Positions 53,234-62,548 of a DNA stretch of 64,000 nt are shown in pieces. The stretch covers positions 86,230 through 150,229 of the forward strand of contig DLHF01000062.1 in assembly GCA_002483085.1 (NCBI GenBank), read 5' to 3'. This stretch comes from Ignavibacteria bacterium UBA7675. GTDB lineage: Bacteria > Bacteroidota > Ignavibacteria > Kapaibacteriales > UB7675. The notes under the pieces were generated by a model. That model ran no database searches. It saw only the letters and a program-made list of their open reading frames with translations, and had not been told where the DNA came from. The position numbers and the translations under genes are program-made. The stretch's first letter is position 1. Each line of letters begins with the position of its first letter.

Positions 53234-55078
53234 TTACACAGCTACAGACTCGCCGTAGTGCGTATTGTGCGGTGCTGGTACAGGCCGCCGGTGCGGTGTT
53301 GGCGACGGATGGCCAGCGATCTTTGCCTTGCCGTGAAAGGCCAGAAACTGCGAAGCGCCATCGCTGCCCATATAGCGCTCTAACACTTTTACATCGGTAT
53401 CGGCGAGGTCTACAACGATGAGGCCATCGAGCGCGTTGTTGAATTTAGGATCGATATTAAATCCGAGCAGTTTGCCACCTAACTTCAGGTAGTGTTTCAG
53501 CAGAATAGGGATACATTTTTCGCCGCCTTCGATATCGAGCACCAGCGACGACAGATCGTGCAGAGCCATTTCGCACAAATTACTCTCGGGAAAAGCAAAG
53601 GGTCGCTTGGGCTGTACAAGCTGCGCTTCTTCGGACATAAAATGATGGTGGCGCAAGAACGAAGCGATCAAGCGCCGCGACAACGGCTGGTAGCTGGCGG
53701 CGATGCTCACCGGACCAAACAGCGTTCGGTACTGCGGGTTGCGAACGATAAAAGCGCCGATCCCCTTCCACAGCAGTAGTAGAGGCTGGAATGCTTTTTG
53801 GTACTCGGGCCGCACAAACGAGCGCCCCATTTCAAGGGCTGGCTGCATGCGTTCCAGCAGCGCGTCGTCGAAGTCGAACAGCGTGGTTGTGTAGATACCT
53901 TTTTTGCCAAAGAAGCGCAGGATCACATCGGTTTGGCCGAGGCGGTAGGCGCCTACGACTTCTCGCTTTTGCCGATTCCACACAAAGATATGCCGATAGT
54001 AGCGGTCGAATTTATCGAGATCAATCGAGCGTCCTGTGCCTTCGCCCGTACCCCGAAAAGTAATTTCGCGCAGGCGGCCAATTTCGTGGAGCACATTGGG
54101 AATAGTATCGGCTCCTGCTTCGTACACAACAAACTCGCCGCACTCCACCAGTTGGCTCTGCGGTGGCAAAGCGCTTATTTCTTCGTCCATCAGATTGGGT
54201 CGGGGCGGCAGAACAACATCAGTGGCGCGTGGCATAGCCGAAACGGATACGGCTTTGCCGAGCATCAGCGTGCGTGTGCGGATATATTCTGCGATATCGC
54301 TGTCGGAACCGAGTTTCGCCAAGCTCCGCGCTGCAATAGGGCTGCCTATACGCACTGTAATACTGCGCTGCTGCATACCCACAAACTCGCGAATAAGCAT
54401 GGCAGTACGCAGGCGCGGATGCAACAAGCCAAGAGCTTGGAACAGCAGGCTATTGGCGCCGTCGAACCACACCGGAACGATAGTTGCATCGGAAGCTGTA
54501 GCCAAGCGCGCAACCGTACCGCTCCACACTCCTTCTTCCACAGTTCTTGTATGCAGAGAGCCGTGCGCTACTTCGCCTGCGGGGAACACACCCAAAGCAC
54601 CGCCATTGCGCAGCCATTGCAGCGACTCTTTCAGCGGGCGTATATTCGCACGCTGTGCGCTCTCGCCACCAAAGGGATCCACGAAGATAAAACGGCTGCG
54701 AAGTTCGGGAATTCTGCCGAGGACATAGTTGGCCATCATGCGTACATCTGGTCTCCGCTCGTGCAGCAACGCGCCGAGCACGATACCTTCGATACCACCG
54801 AACGGATGGTTGGCCGCTACCACAACAGCACCATTCTGCGGAATATGCAGAAGCTCGCCACTGTCGATTTCCACGCGTACTTCCATCGCCTGCAAGATCG
54901 CATGAAAAAAACTTTGCTCGCAGGGAAGTTGCTTAATACGGCTGTATAACTCGTTCAGCCGGTCGAACCCGAGCACCCGCTCTAATGCCGGACGAAACAT
55001 GTGAAAAAGACGATTAAAGAGGGGCGACTGAAAGGACGTGTCAAGTGAGAATATATCGGCAACATCAGCGGTCTGCAT
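53234..55078 (-). CDS. Bifunctional acyltransferase: PlsC-like and OlsB/GNAT-like domains
   Basis: A 614-residue cytoplasmic or membrane-associated protein. The N-terminal half is a lysophospholipid-acyltransferase domain (VVVAANHPFGGIEGIVLGAL, FIFVDPFGGESAQRAN, GALGVFPAGEVAHGS); the usual NHxxxxD reads NHPFGGIEG. The C-terminal half (from about residue 320) is an OlsB/hemolysin-like N-acyltransferase (YEAGADTIPNVLHEIGRLRE, IFVWNRQKREVVGAYRLGQT, GRSFVRPEYQKAFQPLLLLW). Such fused O- and N-acyltransferases make ornithine or glycine aminolipids. The start at 55078 has GGAGGAG; a longer version begins at 55099. The amino acid used is not readable. Confidence 0.85.
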   Translation of the reverse strand: MQTADVADIFSLDTSFQSPLFNRLFHMFRPALERVLGFDRLNELYSRIKQLPCEQSFFHAILQAMEVRVEIDSGELLHIPQNGAVVVAANHPFGGIEGIVLGALLHERRPDVRMMANYVLGRIPELRSRFIFVDPFGGESAQRANIRPLKESLQWLRNGGALGVFPAGEVAHGSLHTRTVEEGVWSGTVARLATASDATIVPVWFDGANSLLFQALGLLHPRLRTAMLIREFVGMQQRSITVRIGSPIAARSLAKLGSDSDIAEYIRTRTLMLGKAVSVSAMPRATDVVLPPRPNLMDEEISALPPQSQLVECGEFVVYEAGADTIPNVLHEIGRLREITFRGTGEGTGRSIDLDKFDRYYRHIFVWNRQKREVVGAYRLGQTDVILRFFGKKGIYTTTLFDFDDALLERMQPALEMGRSFVRPEYQKAFQPLLLLWKGIGAFIVRNPQYRTLFGPVSIAASYQPLSRRLIASFLRHHHFMSEEAQLVQPKRPFAFPESNLCEMALHDLSSLVLDIEGGEKCIPILLKHYLKLGGKLLGFNIDPKFNNALDGLIVVDLADTDVKVLERYMGSDGASQFLAFHGKAKIAGHPSPTPHRRPVPAPHNTHYGESVAV

Positions 55079-55299
55079 GGCTCCTCCAGATAGGTACAAG
55101 AATGCCGGGCTGCACCGGTCACTGTCGCACGCAAATTACTTCGAGCCTGTTATGCAGATATTACAGGTATATTACGCTTCTTTATAGTTGTGTTATGTTA
55201 CGATAAGACGGATGCTTACCGCCGATTACCAGTGGTCGATTCGACGAGCTATGCTCTGGCTATAGATGAGTTGGGATAGTATAATTTCTCTCCGGGCTC

Positions 55300-55866
55300 T
55301 TACACTTCTCCGGGCTCTGGCTTCCAGCCTTCGGCCTTTTGCTGGCGGATGGCGTTGAGCAACTCGGCTGGTTTCTGCGAACCGATTAGCATGCGCTTGC
55401 CGCTTTTGAAGTGAAGCTGCACCCCGCGATTCCCCCCTACGGTAAAAGCCCAGCCACGCCCGCGCAGCGACATACGCACTCCCCAGCCGCCGTATTCAAG
55501 GATGGGATGATACACTCGCACACCCGCATGATCAATATGGCGCAACGGAATACGCTTGCGGACAAACGGAAAATAGCGGATGTGGATGTACTCATCGCTC
55601 ACCCACACGGTAAGGTGTGCGCTGTATAAAAGCCACGGCAGGCCAATAGCGATCAGAAAAGCAAAGACCGCAAGAATAATAAAACCAGCGTCCGACATCG
55701 GGTGCTGGCCAAATGGCTGTCCGAGAACGAGTTGTGTGTAGAGCCCATAGGCGGGAATGCCTATCAGCACAAGCGACGCAGCCAGCGCCAGTACCCATAG
55801 CCAGGGCTGGAGCATACGCTGTTGTTCGTAAAAATAGGTCGTTTTTATTATTTGCGTTTGCAGCAT
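55300..55866 (-). CDS. Small membrane protein with PH-like domain
   Basis: A 188-residue protein with two transmembrane helices (LWVLALAASLVLIGIPAYGL and GFIILAVFAFLIAIGLPWLL) and a C-terminal PH-like beta domain (VWVSDEYIHIRYFPFVRKR, GVQLHFKSGKRMLIGSQKPA). The start at 55866 has AAGGAGATCGAC, a strong ribosome site; the upstream ATG at 55914 does not. Bacterial PH-domain membrane proteins of this sort have no assigned role. Adjacent genes on the same strand suggest a short operon with the gene at 55932. Confidence 0.78.
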   Translation of the reverse strand: MLQTQIIKTTYFYEQQRMLQPWLWVLALAASLVLIGIPAYGLYTQLVLGQPFGQHPMSDAGFIILAVFAFLIAIGLPWLLYSAHLTVWVSDEYIHIRYFPFVRKRIPLRHIDHAGVRVYHPILEYGGWGVRMSLRGRGWAFTVGGNRGVQLHFKSGKRMLIGSQKPAELLNAIRQQKAEGWKPEPGEV

Positions 55867-55931
55867 GTCGATCTCCTTTTGAACAGCCGCTCCATATTGC
55901 AAAAACGCTTTCATTTAGTCAAGAGGAATTA

Positions 55932-56561
55932 TCAGTGACCATGGCCGCCCGTCATCAACATTACTAGGCCAAGCGCGATCAATACAATGCCACTCACGGC
56001 TTTCTCGTGGTGCTCCAAGAAATGCCAACGCACACGCTCCACACCTCGCATGCCAAGATACACAAGCACAACCATGCCCAGTACCGTAATGAAGAGATAA
56101 ATCGCTGATATTGCGGCAATGGCAACAGCATCCAACGAACCCGCTTGGAGATATACCGCCGAAAGCTCCATACAGGGTGAAAAAAACATAGCCAAAGAGA
56201 TCGAAGTTATAATAGCAGCGCGCGATTTTTTTGCAAATGTTTCTACGTTGATCTCGCGATGGCGGTGTTTTCGCAAGTCTAACAGTACAAAGATAAGACC
56301 GAGAAGAATCAGTACCATCGGAGCGATAAAGGAACTTGTCTCCTCGAATTCGTGGTCTAATTTCAGCCCGGCAAAGCCAATAAGCACACCAATAGCAATA
56401 GTGCTCAGGGTGTGAGCTAGCCCGGCAATTACCGTGGCCCGCAACGTCTCGCTCTGTGTCCACCGCTGCGCCCGCCCTACGGCAATAAGCGGCAACCAAT
56501 GGCTGGGAATTGTCGCATGAATCAGACTAATGACGAGGCTTCCGAGCAATATATTAATCAT
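55932..56561 (-). CDS. Polytopic membrane protein, possible metal transporter-like
   Basis: A 209-residue protein with about six transmembrane helices (LLGSLVISLIHATIPSHWL, APMVLILLGLIFVLLDL, ITSISLAMFFSPCMELSAVY, FITVLGMVVLVYLGM, GIVLIALGLVMLM). His residues lie in the first helix (HATIPSHW), in the loop KHRHREINVE and at the C-terminus (GGHGH). The early His motif and the topology resemble NicO/RcnA-like or related export proteins, but similarity is weak. The start at 56561 is preferred because the upstream extension is hydrophobic noise. Confidence 0.65.
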   Translation of the reverse strand: MINILLGSLVISLIHATIPSHWLPLIAVGRAQRWTQSETLRATVIAGLAHTLSTIAIGVLIGFAGLKLDHEFEETSSFIAPMVLILLGLIFVLLDLRKHRHREINVETFAKKSRAAIITSISLAMFFSPCMELSAVYLQAGSLDAVAIAAISAIYLFITVLGMVVLVYLGMRGVERVRWHFLEHHEKAVSGIVLIALGLVMLMTGGHGH

Positions 56562-56687
56562 ACGGACTATGCACAGATAAGAGAATAAAACTATGAAGCG
56601 AACCTGCAATATAGTATTTTTTGGCACGCCCGGATAATTCGGCTGTGCCGTTCTGCATGCCGATATAGCGCTCGGCAGGGCGATTGT

Positions 56688-57497
56688 CTATAGCATGGCC
56701 AGCCGAATACGATAGCTCCAGTACCAAGGCACAGGCTGGTCGCCAATGGTACGCCGCACAATGCTGCGCAGGTCTTCTACTCCTAATTCATCTTCCGAAA
56801 GCCCGCTTCGCAAAAGAGTAGCAATCCCTCCTTGGCTTAGAGCTAACCCGACGAATCGCTCGGCATTACCCGTTTCTACATGGTGTACAAGCACCTCCCG
56901 CACATAGCGGAAATGTCCGCTTTCTTTTATCCGCACAAGGTGTTCGCTTTTGGGCCACGAGTGAACACCAGCATACAGCTCCGGATGCGTTACGGCAAAC
57001 TGCTGCTCCTGCCCCACAAAAGCACGAAACGCCTCGTCTGCTTCGGGGTGTACCAACGGCGGCCAGTCGCAGTCATAAGCAGCAAATACACCACCGGAAC
57101 GCAGCACACGCGCCACTTCTGCAAGAGTAGATTCCGGCTCCATCCAGTGCAGAGACTGCGAACAAGTGACAATATCAGCACAGTTTGCTGGCAAGCCTGT
57201 AGCATGCGAATACCCATGGCAATACACAATCTGCGTTCCGCAGTCGGGCACAGACACCGCCGCCGCTTTCTTTCGCATGTCGTCGTTCGGTTCCACGCCT
57301 ACAACACAATCGGCACAGCCATTCCAAAGTCGCGTGGAAAGACCACTGCCACTACCCATGTCGACAACAAATGCAGGCTTGGCCATCGCTGCAAGCTGCG
57401 CCAGCATATCGCAGATAACAGCGGGCGGCTGAGGACGGGTTTCATCATAAAGCTCAGCGCAGTTGCCGAAGCGCTCTATATTCGAGGGAAGAAACAT
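56688..57497 (-). CDS. SAM-dependent methyltransferase (class I)
   Basis: A 269-residue class I methyltransferase. Motif I is VVDMGSGSGLSTRLW, the acidic motif II lies in VVGVEPNDDMRKKA, and the motif V/VI region reads ADIVTCSQSLHWMEPESTLA. It resembles the Methyltransf_11 group acting on small molecules. The start at 57497 (MFLPSNIERF) follows GCTATG; an upstream ATG at 57602 would overlap the neighbouring gene by 38 bases. The substrate cannot be named. Confidence 0.87.
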   Translation of the reverse strand: MFLPSNIERFGNCAELYDETRPQPPAVICDMLAQLAAMAKPAFVVDMGSGSGLSTRLWNGCADCVVGVEPNDDMRKKAAAVSVPDCGTQIVYCHGYSHATGLPANCADIVTCSQSLHWMEPESTLAEVARVLRSGGVFAAYDCDWPPLVHPEADEAFRAFVGQEQQFAVTHPELYAGVHSWPKSEHLVRIKESGHFRYVREVLVHHVETGNAERFVGLALSQGGIATLLRSGLSEDELGVEDLRSIVRRTIGDQPVPWYWSYRIRLAML

Positions 57498-57564
57498 AGC
57501 ACGTGTAGTAAAAAAACGCCGCATAGCCACGGCGCTATGAAAGATACGCGGAGCCGTAGCCTGC

Positions 57565-58239
57565 CTATGAAACAGCCGACATCGCGTGCCGAAGAAAAGC
57601 ATTAACGGGTTGCCCGGCGTAATAGTATTCCATAAGCTGTTCCGGCAGGTCGTCTTTCAGCAAAAAATCGGGCTTGAGCTCGGCAATGTAGTAAAATTGC
57701 TTGTTCGCAATGAGTGGCTGATGCGCGTGCGCAGCTCTAAACTCTTGTGGTATGACCTTGTTCTTTTCACCGCGAATTTCGCCGTATTTTTGCTTAAACA
57801 CTTTATCGCTAATCAGCGCAGCAAACTCATCGGGCGACGCCGCAATAGCAGTGCGAATCTTGCGAATATTCTCCTTGTCTACCATATAGGCACCACCGCC
57901 TGTCATCATCTCATCCACACCGAAGTGCAGATAAAAACCCGGTGTTTCCAGCGATTTCCTCCCTGCCGACGAAATACTGGCAGCGACGTTGATTTTGTAC
58001 GGATCCTTGTTCTGCGAAAAACGGATATCGCGGTTGATGCGAAAAATCGCGTCCTTTGGCTGGAGATCAAACCCCGCATCCTCGCCTCTGATGCGGTTGA
58101 TTAAGTCCTCCACCAGCTCCGCAAACGGCTCTTTTACCGCCGTCTCATACAGTTTTTTATTCTCGTGGAACCATTCCCTGTTGTTGTTCTCTTTCAGACC
58201 TTCAAAGAAGGCAAAAAAGTCGCGCGTAAACCAGCTCAT
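57565..58239 (-). CDS. DUF2461 family protein
   Basis: A 224-residue DUF2461 (TIGR02453) protein. Conserved blocks: FTRDFFAFFEGLKENNNREW, FHENKKLYETAVKEPF, RINRDIRFSQNKDPYKINV and GFYLHFGVDEMMTGGG. No biochemical function is known for the family. The start at 58239 follows CCTATG; an ATG at 58296 lacks support. It lies 67 bases before the methyltransferase start. Confidence 0.93.
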   Translation of the reverse strand: MSWFTRDFFAFFEGLKENNNREWFHENKKLYETAVKEPFAELVEDLINRIRGEDAGFDLQPKDAIFRINRDIRFSQNKDPYKINVAASISSAGRKSLETPGFYLHFGVDEMMTGGGAYMVDKENIRKIRTAIAASPDEFAALISDKVFKQKYGEIRGEKNKVIPQEFRAAHAHQPLIANKQFYYIAELKPDFLLKDDLPEQLMEYYYAGQPVNAFLRHAMSAVS

Positions 58240-58378
58240 AGGCTTTCTCTTCAGATGTGAATAACTGGGTATAAAAGCAGGCTCCAATGTACGCAAAGTC
58301 CTACAGGCGGCAAACGGTGGGATTGTGCGCTCCGGCCTCTGCCCGCGCAGCAGTTATCATAGGAACGATACGCGGACG

Positions 58379-58420
58379 TGTGCGCCCGGCGACAGAACGG
58401 GCTCCGCAAAGACGTCGGCG
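58379..58420 (-). repeat. Dispersed hairpin repeat, weak copy H
   Basis: Minus strand: GACGTCTTTGCGGAGCCC, GTTCTGTCGCCGGGCGCACACG. The final segment resembles CTGTCACCGGTCGCA with several changes, and the GTGGCACGGGC start is lost. I include it because of its position upstream of the DUF2461 gene in the usual orientation and the preserved spacing. Confidence 0.35.
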
Positions 58421-58458
58421 CCACCTTCTATCAGCTTGCAACAACCGTACATCGCCAT

Positions 58459-58503
58459 AAAAAAATTGTCCGAAAAACCTGTGCTACAGGCGTTCCGGAC
58501 AAT
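58459..58503 (-). terminator. Terminator after the zinc metalloprotease
   Basis: Minus strand: ATTGTCCG and CGGACAAT arms, 23 bases apart, are followed by seven T residues, 26 bases past the stop codon at 58529. Confidence 0.8.
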
Positions 58504-58528
58504 GCTATTACACAACTGCCGCGCTGCT

Positions 58529-61084
58529 TTATTTCGCTTCCAACGCCTTTTCGATAATATGCAGCACATAGTCGCGGTGCGCTTTCGACGCGGTATCACC
58601 AGCGCGAATAGCCTTCATTTGCGTTGCGATTCTGTTGATTTCATACAACGCCATCGACTGCGCTGCATTGTGGTATTTTGCACCAGGAGCGATCATCGCT
58701 GCAAGCCGCCCTACATATTCCACCTGAAGATTCCTGCTCAATGTATTGTCGCCGCTTTTTACGAATACTGCATTTGTGAGATCGGTCATCACTTCGGCCA
58801 GTGTATAGCGATTCCCATAGAGCTCGGTATCGCTAATGCGCTGAAGCACGACCGGATGCAAAAGCTGGTTGAGCAGGTCTGTCTGGATATTGAGTACACG
58901 CTCGTGCAGTTTGGGGTCTTCTGTGCCTTCGAAATGGCTGAACCCGCGACGCTGCATTTGCAAATGCGTGTACAGATCTTCCGGCGCACGGAAGGCGTCG
59001 GGAGCAAATCCATAACGCGCGAGCACAGCCATAGCACGCTTCTGTTCGTCGTATGGAACTGGTCTAAACGGCTGTTTGGCGCCGGGCTGCCCGGCAAGCG
59101 CTCTGTCCACATACACACCGCCGATGTAGCGAGAGGCAACAGTCAGCGCTGTGGCCTGTTCGGATGTCACAACGAGGTATGCGTTCCGCAGTTCTTGATA
59201 CGAATCTCCATCTACTGCATAGCGTGCTTTCAGCTTCGGTAGGATTGTCTGCACCTGTTGTATGCGCTGCTCTGATAAAGCAACAGGATCGCTCGACAAG
59301 TCGAAAATCATCGAGCGCGGGTCGATACCCTTGCCCGGGCTTCGCATGTCGTCGGCGTCGTTGCCATATGCGAGTTCCGGTGCTGTAGAGCGCGCCAAAA
59401 GAGCGTTCAGCCGATTTTCTTCGGCAGCGGCATCCGGCAGAGCAGCAGAATATCCGTACTCGATTGTCCACAAATCGTAAGGGCCGGGCTCATAATCGAA
59501 ATAATGTCCACGATGGGAAGAATCGGCAGGCATATTATTAGCGGGATATTCCATAACCGACCCCGTTAGCCCCGTGCGCCTTGTCAAGCTCTGGTCGGCG
59601 AGTTCAGCAGGCGTATGCAAGCCGCTCGCCCGAAAGTTGTGCGTAAGGCCAAACGTGTGGCCTACTTCGTGCAACACGAGGCGGTACAGCGCCTGCCGGA
59701 GAAATTCGTCTTCCTCTACTTTCGATACACCGTTGGCGTGCAATGTGTGCAGGCCGTATAGCATAGCTTGCTGCATGCAACTGCCAATCTCACAATAGTG
59801 GTCGTCGTGCTTTTTCTGTGAGCTCTGCATTGCGCTAAATAGACCCGCTGTTTCAAATGCTTTCTCCCAATGCAAGCGGCGTGTAAGGTAGGTGTATTCT
59901 AACATAATATCCGCACCGAGTATCTGCCCTGTACGCGGATTGACAAAGCTGGGCCCGTAGCCGCCAAACGGTGGCATAGGCGACGATGTCCAGCGCAATA
60001 CATTATAGCGAATATCGCCAGCGTCCCAGTCCGCGTCGTCCGGCTGCTCTTTTACTACTACTGCATTTTTAAAGCCCGCTTTTTCAAAAGCAATATTCCA
60101 CGACAGTACGCCTTCGCGTATGGCATTGCGGAGTTCGCGTGGTGTCGTGTTTTCAATCCACCACACAATTGGCTCCACGGGTTCGGAGATTGCGGCAGCG
60201 GGGTCTTTTTTCACTAGATGCCAGCGGTTGATTACATCGCGCCAGGGCGCCGGATCGGACGAGGTCATGTCTGTCACCTGCTGCGTAAAGTAGCCGATGC
60301 GCGGGTCGTCGCGACGCGGCTTGTAGGACGACTGCGGCACTTCGATCAGGCTGTGCTGTATTACCACATTGACCACACGCGGATCGGTGACAGCGTCGTG
60401 TCCTTCGGCAACGGGATAGGGATTTTCAAAAACATATTCTACTGTTACGTCTGTGTTCTTCGGGTAGTTCCCAATGCGCAACATCCTGCTTTTTTCTTTG
60501 TTGAGCGTGCCTACATCAAACCGGCTGCCCGGCTTTGCATTTGGGTCGGGGGAGGGCTTCACTTGCTGCAAATTTTCGGTAAGGAACAGCTCGTCGGCTT
60601 CTACTAGCCATTCGTTTTTTGAGGCGTCTGCACCGGCGATGCGCAGGCTGGCAAGAGTTGGCCTGTTGATATTAGCTCCTGCCGCACGCGATAGCGCGTT
60701 GGTGCTGTCGAAGTAGTACGATGTGTTCTGTAGCACCACATTAATACGGCCAAAATACTTGTCGAGCATAAAAATTCTGGCGCCGCGATATGCGCCGCGA
60801 AAGAATCCTGCGTCGAGCACGCCGTCGGCTACATAGCTAAAGTGAATGAATTCCTTGTGCAGATGTTCCGACGTGATAAGCGCATACGTGCGCCCGCTAA
60901 TTGTATCCTGATACAACGTGAAAAGACCGGGATAAGCACGGCATGTCCGGGTAATGTCACCAATAGATTTTACTGGCATTGCATCGCGTTGCTCCTCTTT
61001 GGCGCGATCCTGTGCCCACGATGGCGGAATAGCAATAAGTGCCGAAGCGGCACCAAAAATAAAAGGAAGGAAAAAGCGGCGCAT
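58529..61084 (-). CDS. Secreted zinc-dependent metalloprotease (DUF5117/DUF4953 type)
   Basis: An 851-residue exported protein (signal peptide MRRFFLPFIFGAASALIAI). It has an N-terminal DUF5118/5117 region (KEFIHFSYVADGVLDAGFF, YKPRRDDPRIGYFTQQ) and a metzincin-like zinc site HEVGHTFGLTHNF with its HExxHxxGxxH ligands, followed by a Met-turn-like SVMEYPANNM. Members are widespread periplasmic or surface metalloproteases in Bacteroidota; the substrate is unknown. No T9SS tail is visible. It stands alone between terminator and the small gene at 61149. Confidence 0.92.
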   Translation of the reverse strand: MRRFFLPFIFGAASALIAIPPSWAQDRAKEEQRDAMPVKSIGDITRTCRAYPGLFTLYQDTISGRTYALITSEHLHKEFIHFSYVADGVLDAGFFRGAYRGARIFMLDKYFGRINVVLQNTSYYFDSTNALSRAAGANINRPTLASLRIAGADASKNEWLVEADELFLTENLQQVKPSPDPNAKPGSRFDVGTLNKEKSRMLRIGNYPKNTDVTVEYVFENPYPVAEGHDAVTDPRVVNVVIQHSLIEVPQSSYKPRRDDPRIGYFTQQVTDMTSSDPAPWRDVINRWHLVKKDPAAAISEPVEPIVWWIENTTPRELRNAIREGVLSWNIAFEKAGFKNAVVVKEQPDDADWDAGDIRYNVLRWTSSPMPPFGGYGPSFVNPRTGQILGADIMLEYTYLTRRLHWEKAFETAGLFSAMQSSQKKHDDHYCEIGSCMQQAMLYGLHTLHANGVSKVEEDEFLRQALYRLVLHEVGHTFGLTHNFRASGLHTPAELADQSLTRRTGLTGSVMEYPANNMPADSSHRGHYFDYEPGPYDLWTIEYGYSAALPDAAAEENRLNALLARSTAPELAYGNDADDMRSPGKGIDPRSMIFDLSSDPVALSEQRIQQVQTILPKLKARYAVDGDSYQELRNAYLVVTSEQATALTVASRYIGGVYVDRALAGQPGAKQPFRPVPYDEQKRAMAVLARYGFAPDAFRAPEDLYTHLQMQRRGFSHFEGTEDPKLHERVLNIQTDLLNQLLHPVVLQRISDTELYGNRYTLAEVMTDLTNAVFVKSGDNTLSRNLQVEYVGRLAAMIAPGAKYHNAAQSMALYEINRIATQMKAIRAGDTASKAHRDYVLHIIEKALEAK

Positions 61085-61148
61085 GGCAACTCCGTTTCAG
61101 TGTAGGAATAGCAGGTATGAAAGTTGTGAACCGAAGCCGTTCTTGGCT

Positions 61149-61457
61149 TTACGGCTGATCGTGGACAGCGAGCTTGGCAATCATAGCATCCGATAAAGGA
61201 TCGGCGTAGACACCGTAAGCATTGACAAGTACGCCCTTCAGCCCACCATGCGATTCAATAGCATAGAGTACTGCGCTGTCGTCGGTGCTGCTCATGCCTT
61301 CAAAGCGATGAACTTCCACAATATCGAACTGGCGGGGGTCGAGTATCTCATCGGCTTCAGAGCAATGAATGCAGTCGGGTCGGATGTTAAAGTTGTACGT
61401 ATAACCACGCGCCCGAAGGTCGTTGAGCGCTTCCACAAGTGTTTCGTAGCGAGCCAT
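61149..61457 (-). CDS. Small conserved protein, phosphoribosylpyrophosphate synthetase-like by annotation
   Basis: A 102-residue cytoplasmic protein of a small conserved family of Bacteroidota: MARYETLVEALNDLRARGYT, CIHCSEADEILDPRQFDIVE, VHRFEGMSSTDDSAVLYAI and LVNAYGVYADPLSDAMIAKL. Databases often name it after PRPP synthetase, but no such fold is evident and I do not assign an activity. The ORF extends upstream to 61661 through repeat copy I and that part is rejected; 61457 gives the family's usual N-terminus. Confidence 0.85.
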   Translation of the reverse strand: MARYETLVEALNDLRARGYTYNFNIRPDCIHCSEADEILDPRQFDIVEVHRFEGMSSTDDSAVLYAIESHGGLKGVLVNAYGVYADPLSDAMIAKLAVHDQP

Positions 61458-61611
61458 AACAATACCGTATTGAAGATAATAATCGGGGCCACATCTGTGC
61501 AGAATTGTACGGAGCTCCCCTTCATTGTAGAAGACCGTAAAATACACATTCCGCAGAAAGGATGCTACTGCTGAAAACAAGGTGAGTAATCGCAATAGAG
61601 GAAGGATGTCG

Positions 61612-61727
61612 GTGGCACGGGCGTCTTCGTCCAAAAGTTCAGTCGCTGTCACCGGTCGCACACACCGGCTCGTGGCTGCACGAGAGACGCCCCGCAGGGG
61701 TGGCTCCGATCGAAGACCGAAGCGCCC
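61612..61727 (+). repeat. Dispersed hairpin repeat, copy I
   Basis: GGTGGCACGGGCGTC, a spacer, AGTCGCTGTCACCGGTCGCACAC, then CACGAGAGACGCCCCGC and an end TCGAAGACCGAAGCGCCC (about 61709-61726). The core is a perfect match. It lies in the 344-base gap between two divergent genes, oriented with the dioxygenase gene. An ORF reading through it from 61661 is an artefact. Confidence 0.87.
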
Positions 61728-61801
61728 AAATTGCTATGAGGAATGTTTTGTATATTTAGCCGAAACGTAGGTTTCCCGATCAACAATTAGCAGCATAGAC
61801 T

Positions 61802-62548
61802 GTGAGTAATCCAGCGTATTTCCAGCACCCCGATGTCGACGGTTATACTATCGTCAAGGAGTGCTTTTCCCGCGAAGAAATATCTCGCATACTACAAGTG
61901 ATTCAGAACAGCATAATGCCCACATCATCGGCTGTTTATGCAATACGCCATCTTCTTGCAGAAGCACCCGGCCTTGCTGGTATAATTGCACACTCAAAGC
62001 TCATCCCTCTTTTAGATAGCTTATTCGAGGCACCTTGGTTCATTGTAAAGAGCATATTGTTCAATAAACCGGTAGGCGTAGACTGGTTAGTAAACAGGCA
62101 CCAGGATGCAATTATCAATACAGCTACGGATGGGAATGTTCCCGGCTTTACCGCGTGGAAAAAGCGACCGTGGGGATATTCGGTGCAGCCACCCGACTTT
62201 TATCTAAAAGACATAATCACTGTACGTATTCACCTCGACGACTGTAATGAGAACAACGGAGCACTGAAGGTTCTGCCGGGTTCACACATACATGGCATTT
62301 TAACTACGGAAAAACTTCGCGCTATAGAACAGCATACACAGGAAACACTATGTGGTGTTCCGGCTGGTGGTGTATTGCTAATGAAGCCGTTGATAGTCCA
62401 CGCCTCTGCAAAAAACACGAGCGGGCACCCGCGTAGGGTTGTTCACCTTGAATGCACCACACAGGAGCTGCCCGCACCACTGCGATGGAGCGAGCGAATT
62501 GCTTTTACAGCTTCACACCCACGCCATACGTCCAGCGAAGCGCTGTAA
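61802..62548 (+). CDS. Phytanoyl-CoA dioxygenase (PhyH) family protein
   Basis: A 248-residue Fe(II)/2-oxoglutarate-dependent oxygenase. The start is GTG (ACTGTGAGT). Facial triad candidates are His and Asp in NRHQDAIINTA and a distal His in KPLIVHASAKN, with the 2-oxoglutarate-binding Arg in GHPRRVVHLE. The jelly-roll strand order (GYTIVKECFSREEISRIL, ALKVLPGSHIHGIL, AGGVLLMKP) fits the family. The substrate is unknown. Its last 44 bases overlap, tail to tail, the anti-sigma gene on the other strand. Confidence 0.88.
   Translation: MSNPAYFQHPDVDGYTIVKECFSREEISRILQVIQNSIMPTSSAVYAIRHLLAEAPGLAGIIAHSKLIPLLDSLFEAPWFIVKSILFNKPVGVDWLVNRHQDAIINTATDGNVPGFTAWKKRPWGYSVQPPDFYLKDIITVRIHLDDCNENNGALKVLPGSHIHGILTTEKLRAIEQHTQETLCGVPAGGVLLMKPLIVHASAKNTSGHPRRVVHLECTTQELPAPLRWSERIAFTASHPRHTSSEAL

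Noticed and set aside
53798..54949. 383-codon open frame opposite the double acyltransferase
   Set aside because: Antisense shadow; no recognisable motif.
60380..60410. CGGTGACAGCG string resembling the repeat core inside the metalloprotease gene
   Set aside because: Only 11 bases match, no partner block is present and the codons encode the conserved protein sequence.
61458..61661. N-terminal extension of the small conserved protein gene
   Set aside because: It reads through repeat copy I and does not resemble the family.
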